26,084 bases of DNA from Methanobacteriota archaeon (GCA_026394435.1 JAPKYG010000126.1:1-26084); one strand, 5' to 3'; positions 14,548 through 22,151 are shown, numbered from the stretch's first letter. Numbers and translations: made by a program. The notes: generated by a model not told the origin, from the sequence alone.

Positions 14548-15793
14548 AAAAAGAATGGTCTTACCAGATAGAATACAATTGGTTTGTTCACCAAATTGGA
14601 ATAGTATTAATGGAGATCAGGATTTTTTCAAAAACGGTTTTAACAAGGCAAAGGAAAAAAAATGGGTTGTTACAAGACCAAGGAATAAAAAGGGAGAACA
14701 GCGACCAACGGTAAACATACCGGAAGATCTTTATTCAAAATGTTATTCCTATATTACACATATTACTATCAGTTTAAAAAAACCGTATTCAGTAGGGATG
14801 GAATTTAATTTTATTCGTTTCATAAAGAACCATTGTTGGTCAATTAACCCATTGTTTTATAACGCAGATTATGATCAAAGAATACGAATACATGAAGATA
14901 ATTATATTGATAATAAAATATTTCAAATTGACAATTCCGGAATATACGATCAGTTGATTAAAGACGTTTCATATCTGGCAAGGACAATATCAGAACAATA
15001 TGTAAGAGAGCTATTCGGGATTGTTCCATTTGATTATGATTTTGTCTCTATCAAACAGATAGAATTCAACATCGATTACAATGTAGGATCAAATCAAAGT
15101 TTAAATATATTCGATAAATTAATAATATTCTTACATAGCGATAGCGGTTATTTCTGGAGAGAAAAGGATTTACAGGAAATAGCATTAAAAATCATCGAAC
15201 CAAAAGTAAGTGATTTCGAGGATCTAAAACCTTTAGAGATAAATGAAAAGCTACGATCTCACTATTTGTTCTTCGAAATATGCAAAGGAATGAAATTTAA
15301 GATTTACCGGAAAACAACCGATCATATTCGGGATGAATTAATATTTGAATCAAGCTATATTAAAAGGTATTATCCAACTCAACAGTTCGATAGGATATAC
15401 GAAACGCTATATGAAAAAGGGAAAGAATTTTTACAGAAGACAAAATTCAATGATGTTTTACAGGGTTTAAATGAAAAACCGTCTTATACGAAAGGTTGTG
15501 AAGAACGTATGAGAAATACATACGAGTTGTTAGGAAAATTAAAAAATGGAGCTGGTCTCCAAGAGGTCTATGATGCTGTCTATTTTGGTGATTCGGTAGT
15601 AACACCAGAAGGTATTCAAGTATTAAACAATAATCCAGATTTAAAAAAAGATTTTATAAGAAGTCTTTCAAGTAGTGGACAAAAAATCTATATATTTTCA
15701 CCAGAAGAAGCAAATAAAAACAGGGAGGAGAGAGAACAAGAAAAGAAGATCTTAAATAAAATATATGACAAACAAAATAATTTCATGGATTGA
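14540..15793 (+). CDS. Unknown element protein, possible replication initiator
   Basis: The 417-residue ORF (from ATG 14540, AAGGA about 12 nt upstream; a TTG at 14516 would add 8 residues) is the largest unassigned gene of the element. It is mixed alpha/beta and rich in Lys, Asn, Ile and aromatic residues. A central stretch, IKQIEFNIDYNVG, resembles the acidic strand of Rep_trans-type rolling-circle initiators, and there are scattered Tyr residues, but I see no clear HUH pair or Walker motifs. The last 60 or so residues form a charged helix. Being the main non-integrase gene of a small element, it is a reasonable replication candidate. This is inference from position and a weak motif only. 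Confidence 0.6.
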   Translation: MIEKRMVLPDRIQLVCSPNWNSINGDQDFFKNGFNKAKEKKWVVTRPRNKKGEQRPTVNIPEDLYSKCYSYITHITISLKKPYSVGMEFNFIRFIKNHCWSINPLFYNADYDQRIRIHEDNYIDNKIFQIDNSGIYDQLIKDVSYLARTISEQYVRELFGIVPFDYDFVSIKQIEFNIDYNVGSNQSLNIFDKLIIFLHSDSGYFWREKDLQEIALKIIEPKVSDFEDLKPLEINEKLRSHYLFFEICKGMKFKIYRKTTDHIRDELIFESSYIKRYYPTQQFDRIYETLYEKGKEFLQKTKFNDVLQGLNEKPSYTKGCEERMRNTYELLGKLKNGAGLQEVYDAVYFGDSVVTPEGIQVLNNNPDLKKDFIRSLSSSGQKIYIFSPEEANKNREEREQEKKILNKIYDKQNNFMD

Positions 15794-15953
15794 ATTAAAA
15801 AATACAAGATGGTTAAAGAAAAACGGAAATTTCCCAAGACATTTAGTTACCTATTGTCAAGGATGTGATTCACAGCATTGTCATTGGTTAAAAAAAGTAA
15901 ATAACAAGGAAGCGATCTATTCTTGTGTTAACTGTTACAAGGATAATCCCTAA
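15765..15953 (+). CDS. 62-residue Cys-rich zinc-ribbon-like protein
   Basis: The ORF overlaps the preceding gene by 29 nt. It contains CQGCDSQHC and, 17 residues later, CVNC, so CxxC...CxxC with an extra Cys/His pair, a probable zinc-binding knuckle. The N-terminus (IISWIELKNTRWLKK) is basic and aromatic. A DNA- or RNA-binding regulator of the element is plausible. Its last four codons and stop lie inside one strand of a 10-bp inverted repeat (15941-15993). Confidence 0.6.
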   Translation: MTNKIISWIELKNTRWLKKNGNFPRHLVTYCQGCDSQHCHWLKKVNNKEAIYSCVNCYKDNP

Positions 15954-15993
15954 GGTGTCGTAAGACACTCCGGAGGAGTAAAAGGGATTATCC
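15941..15993 (+). other. 10-bp inverted repeat with nested GNRA hairpin
   Basis: GGATAATCCC (15941-15950) is perfectly complementary to GGGATTATCC (15984-15993). Inside, GGTGTC-GTAA-GACACT (15954-15969) makes a 6-bp stem with a GTAA (GNRA) loop, and CTCC-GGA-GGAG could form a third short arm. It covers the stop codon of the Cys-rich ORF. It may be a terminator, an RNA stability element or a protein-binding palindrome. Confidence 0.45.
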
Positions 15994-16012
15994 TGATCTA
16001 AAGGAAGATAAA

Positions 16013-16093
16013 ATGCGAACAAGAATACTTTATATTACAATATCAATAATCGTCATACTTTTAAGATTCTTCGTAATAGGAGTAAAAATATGA
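16013..16093 (+). CDS. 26-residue single-pass membrane micropeptide (predicted)
   Basis: ATG 16013 follows AAGGAAG with good spacing. The frame begins MRTR and then runs as an almost unbroken hydrophobic stretch of about 20 residues (ILYITISIIVILL and onward) before ending VKI. This is a typical N-in membrane helix with positive residues at both ends. The stop overlaps the next ATG as ATGA. Short length makes chance possible; the ribosome site and composition are the only support. Confidence 0.35.
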   Translation: MRTRILYITISIIVILLRFFVIGVKI

Positions 16094-16245
16094 TAAAACA
16101 AGATGACGAGAAATGTCATCTAGAATCAATTTAAAGGGCATTCACTAGGGCAAGGAAGCAATATCTCGAAGAAAACGACATCTAAGTAAATAAAGAAAAG
16201 AATTGGGTAAAAGTCTTACGAACATGTTATAAAAGAAAATCGTAA
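16090..16245 (+). pseudogene. Decayed small ORF with in-frame TAA codons
   Basis: The frame from ATG 16090 reads MIKQDDEKCHLESI, TAA, RAFTRARKQYLEENDI, TAA, then VNKEKNWVKVLRTCYKRKS and a stop that falls inside the right attachment core. The segments between stops look like charged helical protein, so this is probably a broken gene of about 50 codons at the element's right end. Its intact ancestor would end at the integration site. Confidence 0.3.
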
Positions 16246-16256
16246 TTAATGAACAT
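16240..16256. repeat. Right attachment-site core (17-bp direct repeat)
   Basis: TCGTAATTAATGAACAT is identical to 12294-12310. On the minus strand it leaves a relic of the carrier start (ATG TTC ATT AAT TAC) 2 nt after the biotin-carboxylase stop. The relic terminates after nine codons in element sequence. Confidence 0.92.
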
Positions 16257-16258
16257 GG

Positions 16259-17755
16259 TTACAGCCCCATCCTCCAGCGTCCCACATGCTGCCAAGGGGA
16301 ATGCGGATCTGCCTCTTTATATCGAACAAGCTCTTGTCTTTGTGTGTGCAACGAATCATAAACCGCAAGCGCAATGATTGCATCTAGGGGGAGTCCTTCT
16401 TTTGTAACCAGCCAGTCTCTGAAATAATCATTGATAAAATGGGTGGTAATGTTTCCTTTTCTAAACTCAGGATGCTCAAGAACCTTCTTTAAAAACGAGA
16501 TATTCGTCGTAACACCCAACACAACGTAATGAGAAAGAGCCCAGATCATCTTATTGATACTTTCGTCCCGGTCTTCACTGTTCACTGTTAGTTTTGCAAG
16601 CATCGGATCGTAGTACGGGCTGACATGGAAGTTCGTCTCAACACCGGTATCATTCCTGATATTTGGCCCTATTGGAAGCTCTACTTTATCAAGGGTTCCG
16701 ATACTGGGGAGGAAACCATTCGAGGGATCTTCTGCGTAGATACGACATTCCAAGGCATGACCACGCTGGACCAGGTCATTTTGTTTAAAGGTGAGCTCCA
16801 TGCCGCTGGCGATACGCAGCTGCCATTTCGCAAGATCAACACCGGTCGTCGCCTCTGTAATCGGATGCTCAACCTGCAGACGCGTGTTCATCTCCATGAA
16901 ATAGAAATTTTGTTTTCCATCCACCATAAACTCGATCGTACCCGCGTTCGTGTACCCAACTGCTTCAGCGGCAGCAACCGCTGCCGTCCCCATTTCGTCA
17001 CGCAACTTCTTCGTCATCACTGGCGAGGGTGTTTCCTCGATGATTTTCTGATGCCTACGTTGAATGGAGCATTCACGTTCAAACAGATGAATAACATGAC
17101 CATGTTCATCAGCAAGAATCTGAAACTCAATATGGCGTGGTTTATCGATATATTGTTCAAGGAAAACAGAATCGTTGCCAAACGAGGATTTCGCTTCTCG
17201 TTTCGCACTCTCAATAGATTGCTCCAGCTCAGCTTCCGCGTGAACAACCCGCATTCCTTTTCCGCCACCCCCAGCAGTCGCCTTTACTAAGAGGGGAAAA
17301 CCAATTTTTTTACCCTCTTTAATTAATGTTGTAAGATCTTGTTTTATACCATTATACCCAGGGATCACCGGGACGTTCGCACTTGCGATCGTTTTTTTCG
17401 CTTCAATTTTATCCCCCATCAAACGAATAACTTCTGGAGTCGGCCCAATGAATTTAATACCAGAATCAGCACAGGCTTTTGCAAAATCAGGGTTCTCTGC
17501 AAGAAACCCGTACCCAGGATGAATCGCTTCTGCGTTAACGTTCCGTGCGCTTTCAATAATTTTTGCGATATTCAAGTAACTTTCTGAAGGGGTAGGATCT
17601 CCAAGGTTGACAGATTCATCCGCAATCTGGACATGCGGTGAATGACGATCAACTTCTGAATACACGGCAACGGTTTTAATGCCCATCTCCTGACAGGCTT
17701 TGATGATTCGAACAGCTATCTCACCGCGATTCGCAATCAGTACTTTCTTAAACAT
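16259..17755 (-). CDS. liuD: Biotin carboxylase subunit (MCC alpha-type, carrier split off)
   Basis: The enzyme carboxylates biotin with ATP and bicarbonate. The 498-residue product has the full biotin-carboxylase ATP-grasp fold: KKVLIANRGEIAVRII at the start, AGGGGKGMRVV glycine loop (162-168), ERECSIQRRHQKIIEE, and the active-site EMNTRLQVEHPITE with E288, N290, R292, Q294, E296 and H297. The C-terminal 45 or so residues (LDAIIALAVYDSLHTQRQEL...WQHVGRWRMG) match the first helix and linker of an MCC-type BT domain. The protein thus stops where the beta-barrel would begin, and that barrel is encoded by the carrier gene on the other side of the element. The stop lies 3 bases from the attachment core. 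Confidence 0.95.
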   Translation of the reverse strand: MFKKVLIANRGEIAVRIIKACQEMGIKTVAVYSEVDRHSPHVQIADESVNLGDPTPSESYLNIAKIIESARNVNAEAIHPGYGFLAENPDFAKACADSGIKFIGPTPEVIRLMGDKIEAKKTIASANVPVIPGYNGIKQDLTTLIKEGKKIGFPLLVKATAGGGGKGMRVVHAEAELEQSIESAKREAKSSFGNDSVFLEQYIDKPRHIEFQILADEHGHVIHLFERECSIQRRHQKIIEETPSPVMTKKLRDEMGTAAVAAAEAVGYTNAGTIEFMVDGKQNFYFMEMNTRLQVEHPITEATTGVDLAKWQLRIASGMELTFKQNDLVQRGHALECRIYAEDPSNGFLPSIGTLDKVELPIGPNIRNDTGVETNFHVSPYYDPMLAKLTVNSEDRDESINKMIWALSHYVVLGVTTNISFLKKVLEHPEFRKGNITTHFINDYFRDWLVTKEGLPLDAIIALAVYDSLHTQRQELVRYKEADPHSPWQHVGRWRMGL

Positions 17756-17760
17756 GATAT

Positions 17761-18543
17761 TTACCTCTTCCAGTTCGGTTTTCGTTTCTCCAGGAACGCG
17801 TTGATCCCTTCCTGGCCTTCTTTGGAAACCCGAAGTTCGGAGATTTTTTCCACCGTAAATTCCTTAAATTTTTTTATATCCATCTCTATAAAATTATTAA
17901 TGAGATGTTTGACTTCTTTTATCGCGTAAGGGCCTGATGAGCGAACTTGTTCAACACAGGAATTCACGATATCGTCGAGTTTCTCAGGGGGAGCAATGAG
18001 ATCAATTAATCCAATTTTATTTGCCATAACCGAATCAAAGCGTTCACCTGTAATAAAGAGACGACGCATATCCGCTGGTGTCATTCGTGGTGCAACAAAT
18101 GTCGAAATCACTGCGGGGATAATTCCGAGTTTCACCTCGCTAAATGCAAACTGTACCTCAGGAACTGTTACTGTTATATCACAGACAGCAAGGAGTCCAA
18201 TACCCCCTCCAAACGCATGACCGTTGATCCGTCCAATCACTGGTTTCGGACAGGAGTAAATCGTTTCATACATGTCAAGAAGAAGATGGCTATCTTTTTT
18301 ATTTTCCTCCTTAGAATAATTCACCATTCGTTTCATCCATGAAAGGTCTGCTCCAGCGCAAAAGGATTTCCCACCCCCGGTAAGGATAATTGCAGCCACG
18401 GAATCATCAGTAGTAAACTGTTTGAAACAGCTGGTTAGTTCGTTCATAAGCACGTCATTCATGGCATTATGAACATCTGGTCGATTCAATGTAACAGTTA
18501 CAACATCGTCTTTTTTTGTAGATACAAGGGTTTCATAGTTCAT
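17761..18543 (-). CDS. liuC: 3-methylglutaconyl-CoA hydratase-like enoyl-CoA hydratase
   Basis: This crotonase-fold enzyme has 260 residues. It shows CAGADLSWMKRMVNYSKEEN, HAFGGGIGLLAVCD (oxyanion-hole glycines) and FAFSEVKLGIIPAVIS. The Glu of SEVKLG is the Glu164-type catalytic residue. The Glu144-type position is Gly, as in LiuC proteins. The WMKRM...YS.EEN and IIPAVIS signatures are typical of LiuC, which hydrates 3-methylglutaconyl-CoA to HMG-CoA after the MCC step. It is 5 nt upstream of the biotin carboxylase gene, and a strong GGGGAGGT ribosome site precedes its ATG. Confidence 0.92.
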   Translation of the reverse strand: MNYETLVSTKKDDVVTVTLNRPDVHNAMNDVLMNELTSCFKQFTTDDSVAAIILTGGGKSFCAGADLSWMKRMVNYSKEENKKDSHLLLDMYETIYSCPKPVIGRINGHAFGGGIGLLAVCDITVTVPEVQFAFSEVKLGIIPAVISTFVAPRMTPADMRRLFITGERFDSVMANKIGLIDLIAPPEKLDDIVNSCVEQVRSSGPYAIKEVKHLINNFIEMDIKKFKEFTVEKISELRVSKEGQEGINAFLEKRKPNWKR

Positions 18544-18634
18544 CCTGTTACCTCCCCTTGGTATTGTATCGCACTCATAGGAACTTGATACATAAAGGTT
18601 TCCATACTTTTATCGACAATTGCCGATTTCTCCT

Positions 18635-19417
18635 CTATTTTCCTTTAAAAGTTGGCTTCCTCTTTTCGACGAACGCGGTAACACCCTCAGTGAAATCCTC
18701 TGTGCCTGCCGACCATGCGGCCGTTTTGCTCTCCAGCTCTAGATGCGAAATCATATCGTTATCCAAGCTTTTATTAATCAACATTTTAGCCTTTCCAACA
18801 GCTATCGGTGGGAGCGTACGAAAAGCGGATACAACGTCCTCAACAGCAGCATCGAGTTTGTCAGCATCAACAACCTTGTTTATCATACCAAGTTGATATG
18901 CCTCTTCTGCGGTAAACGTCTTCGCAGTCAAAATATACTCACAAGCCCGCTGATATCCAATTAATTTTGTGACAAACTGTGTCCCACACCCTGGTGCAAG
19001 GCCAATGCCAATAAACGCGGTACTCAGTTTTGCATCCTTCACCGCGATAATGATATCACATGCAAGGGCAAGGGAGAGACCAGCGCCAAATGCGGAACCA
19101 TTCACTGCAGCTATTACTGGTTTTTCCATACTCCGCATCTCGATGATACAACGATGAATGGCTCGGGTTAAATCCCTAAGGAATCGTGATTTATCAGCTG
19201 TAGCATACATTTCTTTGACATCACCACCACTACAGAATCCTTTCCCAGTTCCCTTTATAACTACAGCCCGAACCGCATTGCTCTTGGCAACATCCTGGAG
19301 AGCCTCGTACAACTCATGGCCGAGTTTCATGTCGAATGAGTTCAGACGATCCGGTCGATTTAACGTAATATATGCCGCCATTTCTTTTATCGTAAGTTGT
19401 AAGGTTTCATAGCTCAT
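18635..19417 (-). CDS. Enoyl-CoA hydratase/isomerase (PaaG-like)
   Basis: A second crotonase-fold protein. The oxyanion-hole segments KGFCSGGDVKEMY and GSAFGAGLSLALACD are present, but both classical hydratase glutamates are absent (Ser in GLSLA, Phe near FIGIGLAPG). This resembles PaaG-type isomerases more than hydratases. The start used is ATG 19417 (260 residues). The upstream ATG 19442-19444 lies within the promoter TATA. It is the first gene of the carboxylase operon, 91 nt before the LiuC-like gene. Isomerisation of an unsaturated branched acyl-CoA would fit, but the substrate is unknown. Confidence 0.9.
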   Translation of the reverse strand: MSYETLQLTIKEMAAYITLNRPDRLNSFDMKLGHELYEALQDVAKSNAVRAVVIKGTGKGFCSGGDVKEMYATADKSRFLRDLTRAIHRCIIEMRSMEKPVIAAVNGSAFGAGLSLALACDIIIAVKDAKLSTAFIGIGLAPGCGTQFVTKLIGYQRACEYILTAKTFTAEEAYQLGMINKVVDADKLDAAVEDVVSAFRTLPPIAVGKAKMLINKSLDNDMISHLELESKTAAWSAGTEDFTEGVTAFVEKRKPTFKGK

Positions 19418-19441
19418 AATTCTCTGAGAATCACTCGAAAG

Positions 19442-19471
19442 CATTTAAATGTTAAGAAGAATTATTCTTAA
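19442..19471 (-). promoter_or_regulatory. TATA box and upstream palindrome of the carboxylase operon
   Basis: CATTTAAATG (19442-19451) is centred about 29 nt before the ATG at 19417, consistent with a leaderless or near-leaderless start. Immediately upstream is the inverted repeat TTAAGAA-N6-TTCTTAA (19452-19471), a likely operator. It might also act as the 3' hairpin of the ATPase gene. Confidence 0.5.
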
Positions 19472-19490
19472 GAAAATACTCCTACTCTAA

Positions 19491-22073
19491 TCAAGCGTGT
19501 TTTTTCTTTTTTCCTATATCAAACAACTTAAACCATGAGACACAGGCAACACCAACAAGAGCAGCGATAAGAAAATCAGCCAGAGGCATAGGTGAAAAAT
19601 GGAAGAGATCTCGAAGAAGCGGAACCAGGAGTATAAATACAAGACTCAACAAAGCACCGGTAATTACGAACCATAGCGCCTTATTCTTCGAATTGAATGT
19701 TTTTACCATGCTTCGGGATCCAGAAAGATTGACGACGATCAACATGATATTTGCAATGACCAGTGTGGCAAATGATAGTGTACGAGCTTGATCCTCATTC
19801 GCAGGAGTACCATTGTAAAACCAGAGGAACACAAAGATCACCGCGATGAGGACGCTGAGACCCTGAATAAAACTGTATAAGAAGTTCTTCCGCCCAAACA
19901 ACCGTTCCTTTAGATTTCTTGGTGGGCGATCCATGATGTTTTTCTCTTCAGCCTCAGCCTCAAAAACTGTGGAGCACGCAGGATCAATAATCAGCTCAAG
20001 AAACGCAATGTGAGCAGGCAACAATACCAAAGGAAACCCCATAAGAATGGGAATAAGCGCCATCCCTGCGATAGGAACATGAACAGAAAAAATATAACTA
20101 ATAGATTTCCGTAAATTATCAAAAATTCTTCGCCCCAATCGAACCGCCTGAACAATTGATGAAAAATCATCATTCAATAATACGATAGCAGAGGATTCAC
20201 GGGCAACATCAGTTCCTCGCTCACCCATCGCAATACCGATATGCGATGATTTCAATGCGGGAGCATCGTTGACGCCGTCTCCGGTCATTGCAACAATTTC
20301 CCCATTTGCCTTGAGGGCATCAACAATCGCTAGTTTCTGTTCGGGAACAACGCGGGCGAATATATTAACGGTTTTGATTTTCTCTTGGAGTTCCTCGCGA
20401 CTCATGGCTGCAAGCTCAGGACCAGTGATAAAATCCTCAGGGTTTTTCAGACCGATTTGTCGTCCTATATGTTGGGCGGTACCAGGGTAATCACCCGTAA
20501 TCATAATAAGTCGCATACCAGCAGTATAACATTCTTTCAACGAGGGTGCAACCGCGGTACGCACTGGGTCGACGAACCCGAGCAACCCGACAAATTCAAA
20601 CTCGAAATCATGCTGTTTATCAGGTAGTGATTCTTCCGGAAAACTCGATTTTGCCACTCCAAGAACTCGAAGTCCTTTGTCCGTCATTTGTTTCACATAT
20701 ACGTGTAATTCTTTTGTCTGCTCTTTGTTGAAATGACATAAATCTGCGATAGCTTCCGGTGCGCCTTTTGCCGCAATCACATGCTTTCTTCTATCAGCGG
20801 ATTCCCAAACGTTCGAGAGGGCTAACAAGTGTTTTGAGAGAGGATACTCCCGGACTAGTTTCCAGTTTTCATGAACGTGTTCTGTGTTTGAAAGGAACTT
20901 TTCAGTCGTATTTTTTATTTCTTTTTCAATTGGATCAAACGGGTCTTTTTGACTAGCCAAGAAACCGAACTCCAACAGATCATGAAAGGTTTCAGGTAAA
21001 GGTTTCATCCCATTTTTTTCTAAATCAAATGAGGTCTCTTTGGTAAAAAGAGAACTTAATATCATTTTGTTCATGGTCAATGTGCCTGTTTTATCGACGC
21101 ATAAGACAGTGGCAGCTCCCAGCATTTCAATCGCAGCGGTATTTCGTGTCAGGACATGCCGTTTGGACATCCGCCATGCACCTAAGCTTAAAAATATCAT
21201 AAGAACAACCGGAAACTCCTCAGGCAGGATAGCCATACTTAAACTCAGGCCTGCGAGGAACCCAGTGACCCAGTCACCACGCGTAATACCATAGACGATT
21301 ATAACAATACTACAAAGAATTAACCCGGCGATTGCAAAATTTTTTACTAACCGCGTAGTTTCTTTCTTCAATAAGGTTTCTTCAGGTTTAATTTTCTGTA
21401 ACGCTTTGCCGATTTTACCCATTTCTGTATGACTACCAACACAGGTTACCCGGGAGATTCCATGACCCTGTACAATAAGAGTCCCGGAATAAACAAAAGG
21501 TAAATCATCGCCTCCAGGCTGTGTAAAGGAGGTTACGCCATCCCATTCTGATTTTCGCACTGCAAGGGATTCACCGGTGAGAAGTGATTCATCAGCTAAA
21601 AGATTCGAAGAAAAAATAACCACTGCGTCAGCAGGGACACGATCTCCTTCCCTCAGAATTATAAAATCATCTCTAACAACTTCGCGTCCAGGGATTCTCT
21701 TTTGTTGTCCATCTCTGATAACTAGTGCACGGGGACTTGACAGATTTTTCAACGCCTCTAATGCACGTTCTGTTTTTCGTTCCTGATAAAAAGTGATACC
21801 AACAACAACAAAGACGAAGATCAATAACATGATTGCGTCTTGTTTTTCCCCAAGAAGAATATAGATGAGACCTGCTCCAAGTAAAAGCAACAACATGGGC
21901 TCAAGGATGACATGAAGAAAAATTACCAGAATATTTTGTTTTTTCTGCGAAGGGAGCTCGTTATAGCCTTCATCTCGGAGTCGTTTCGCAGCCTCCGATT
22001 CAGAAAGACCTGTTATCGTCTCAATACCTTGTACTTTAGGGATGTCACTAGAGGATGATTGTGATGTTTTCAT
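19491..22073 (-). CDS. P-type (type II-like) cation-transporting ATPase
   Basis: This 860-residue membrane pump shows an N-terminal GLSESEAAKRLRDEGYNELP cation-ATPase domain, actuator motif LLTGES (about 165), phosphorylation site CVDKTGTLT (Asp about 327), hinge MTGDGVNDAPALK (about 596) and about ten membrane helices. The M4 signature reads PEEFP instead of the Ca2+-pump PEGLP, and M6 reads ELIIDPACS where SERCA has NLVTDGLPA, so only the Asp is shared. The overall build is type II (Ca2+-like). The ion could be Ca2+, another divalent cation or H+/Na+, and is not assignable. No N-terminal metal-binding domain is present, so it is not a heavy-metal pump. Confidence 0.94.
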   Translation of the reverse strand: MKTSQSSSSDIPKVQGIETITGLSESEAAKRLRDEGYNELPSQKKQNILVIFLHVILEPMLLLLLGAGLIYILLGEKQDAIMLLIFVFVVVGITFYQERKTERALEALKNLSSPRALVIRDGQQKRIPGREVVRDDFIILREGDRVPADAVVIFSSNLLADESLLTGESLAVRKSEWDGVTSFTQPGGDDLPFVYSGTLIVQGHGISRVTCVGSHTEMGKIGKALQKIKPEETLLKKETTRLVKNFAIAGLILCSIVIIVYGITRGDWVTGFLAGLSLSMAILPEEFPVVLMIFLSLGAWRMSKRHVLTRNTAAIEMLGAATVLCVDKTGTLTMNKMILSSLFTKETSFDLEKNGMKPLPETFHDLLEFGFLASQKDPFDPIEKEIKNTTEKFLSNTEHVHENWKLVREYPLSKHLLALSNVWESADRRKHVIAAKGAPEAIADLCHFNKEQTKELHVYVKQMTDKGLRVLGVAKSSFPEESLPDKQHDFEFEFVGLLGFVDPVRTAVAPSLKECYTAGMRLIMITGDYPGTAQHIGRQIGLKNPEDFITGPELAAMSREELQEKIKTVNIFARVVPEQKLAIVDALKANGEIVAMTGDGVNDAPALKSSHIGIAMGERGTDVARESSAIVLLNDDFSSIVQAVRLGRRIFDNLRKSISYIFSVHVPIAGMALIPILMGFPLVLLPAHIAFLELIIDPACSTVFEAEAEEKNIMDRPPRNLKERLFGRKNFLYSFIQGLSVLIAVIFVFLWFYNGTPANEDQARTLSFATLVIANIMLIVVNLSGSRSMVKTFNSKNKALWFVITGALLSLVFILLVPLLRDLFHFSPMPLADFLIAALVGVACVSWFKLFDIGKKKKHA

Positions 22074-22151
22074 TGATGAACGGGGGAACTAGCTGCCTAG
22101 ATATAGGTTTTTTGATTTGTCAAAAAAAGAAGAAGAGAAGAGTATCTCGTG

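Larger units (their letters stand above)
12294..16256. mobile_element. Integrative element inserted in the carboxylase operon
   Basis: The 3.96-kb segment is bounded by identical 17-bp direct repeats, lies inside an otherwise contiguous minus-strand operon, and is visibly richer in A+T (poly-A stretches, AGA/ATA-rich codons) than both flanks. All recognisable genes run on the plus strand, opposite to the host operon. Contents are a tyrosine recombinase at the left end, small ORFs, a possible replication protein, a Cys-rich 62-residue protein and several structured blocks. Joining the outer flanks through one repeat copy restores carboxylase stop, two bases and carrier ATG. No capsid, terminase or conjugation gene is present, so it looks like an integrated small plasmid or satellite. 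It is probably recent, because the repeats are perfect. Confidence 0.9.

Noticed and set aside
12294..16256. tRNA gene as the integration target
   Set aside because: Neither attachment core nor flanks show a T-loop, anticodon arm or CCA-proximal stem; the core is the start of the carrier gene.
16625..17290. Long plus-strand open frame (221 codons) opposite the biotin carboxylase gene
   Set aside because: It is antisense to a clearly conserved enzyme and has no recognisable domain; its length reflects codon bias of the real gene.
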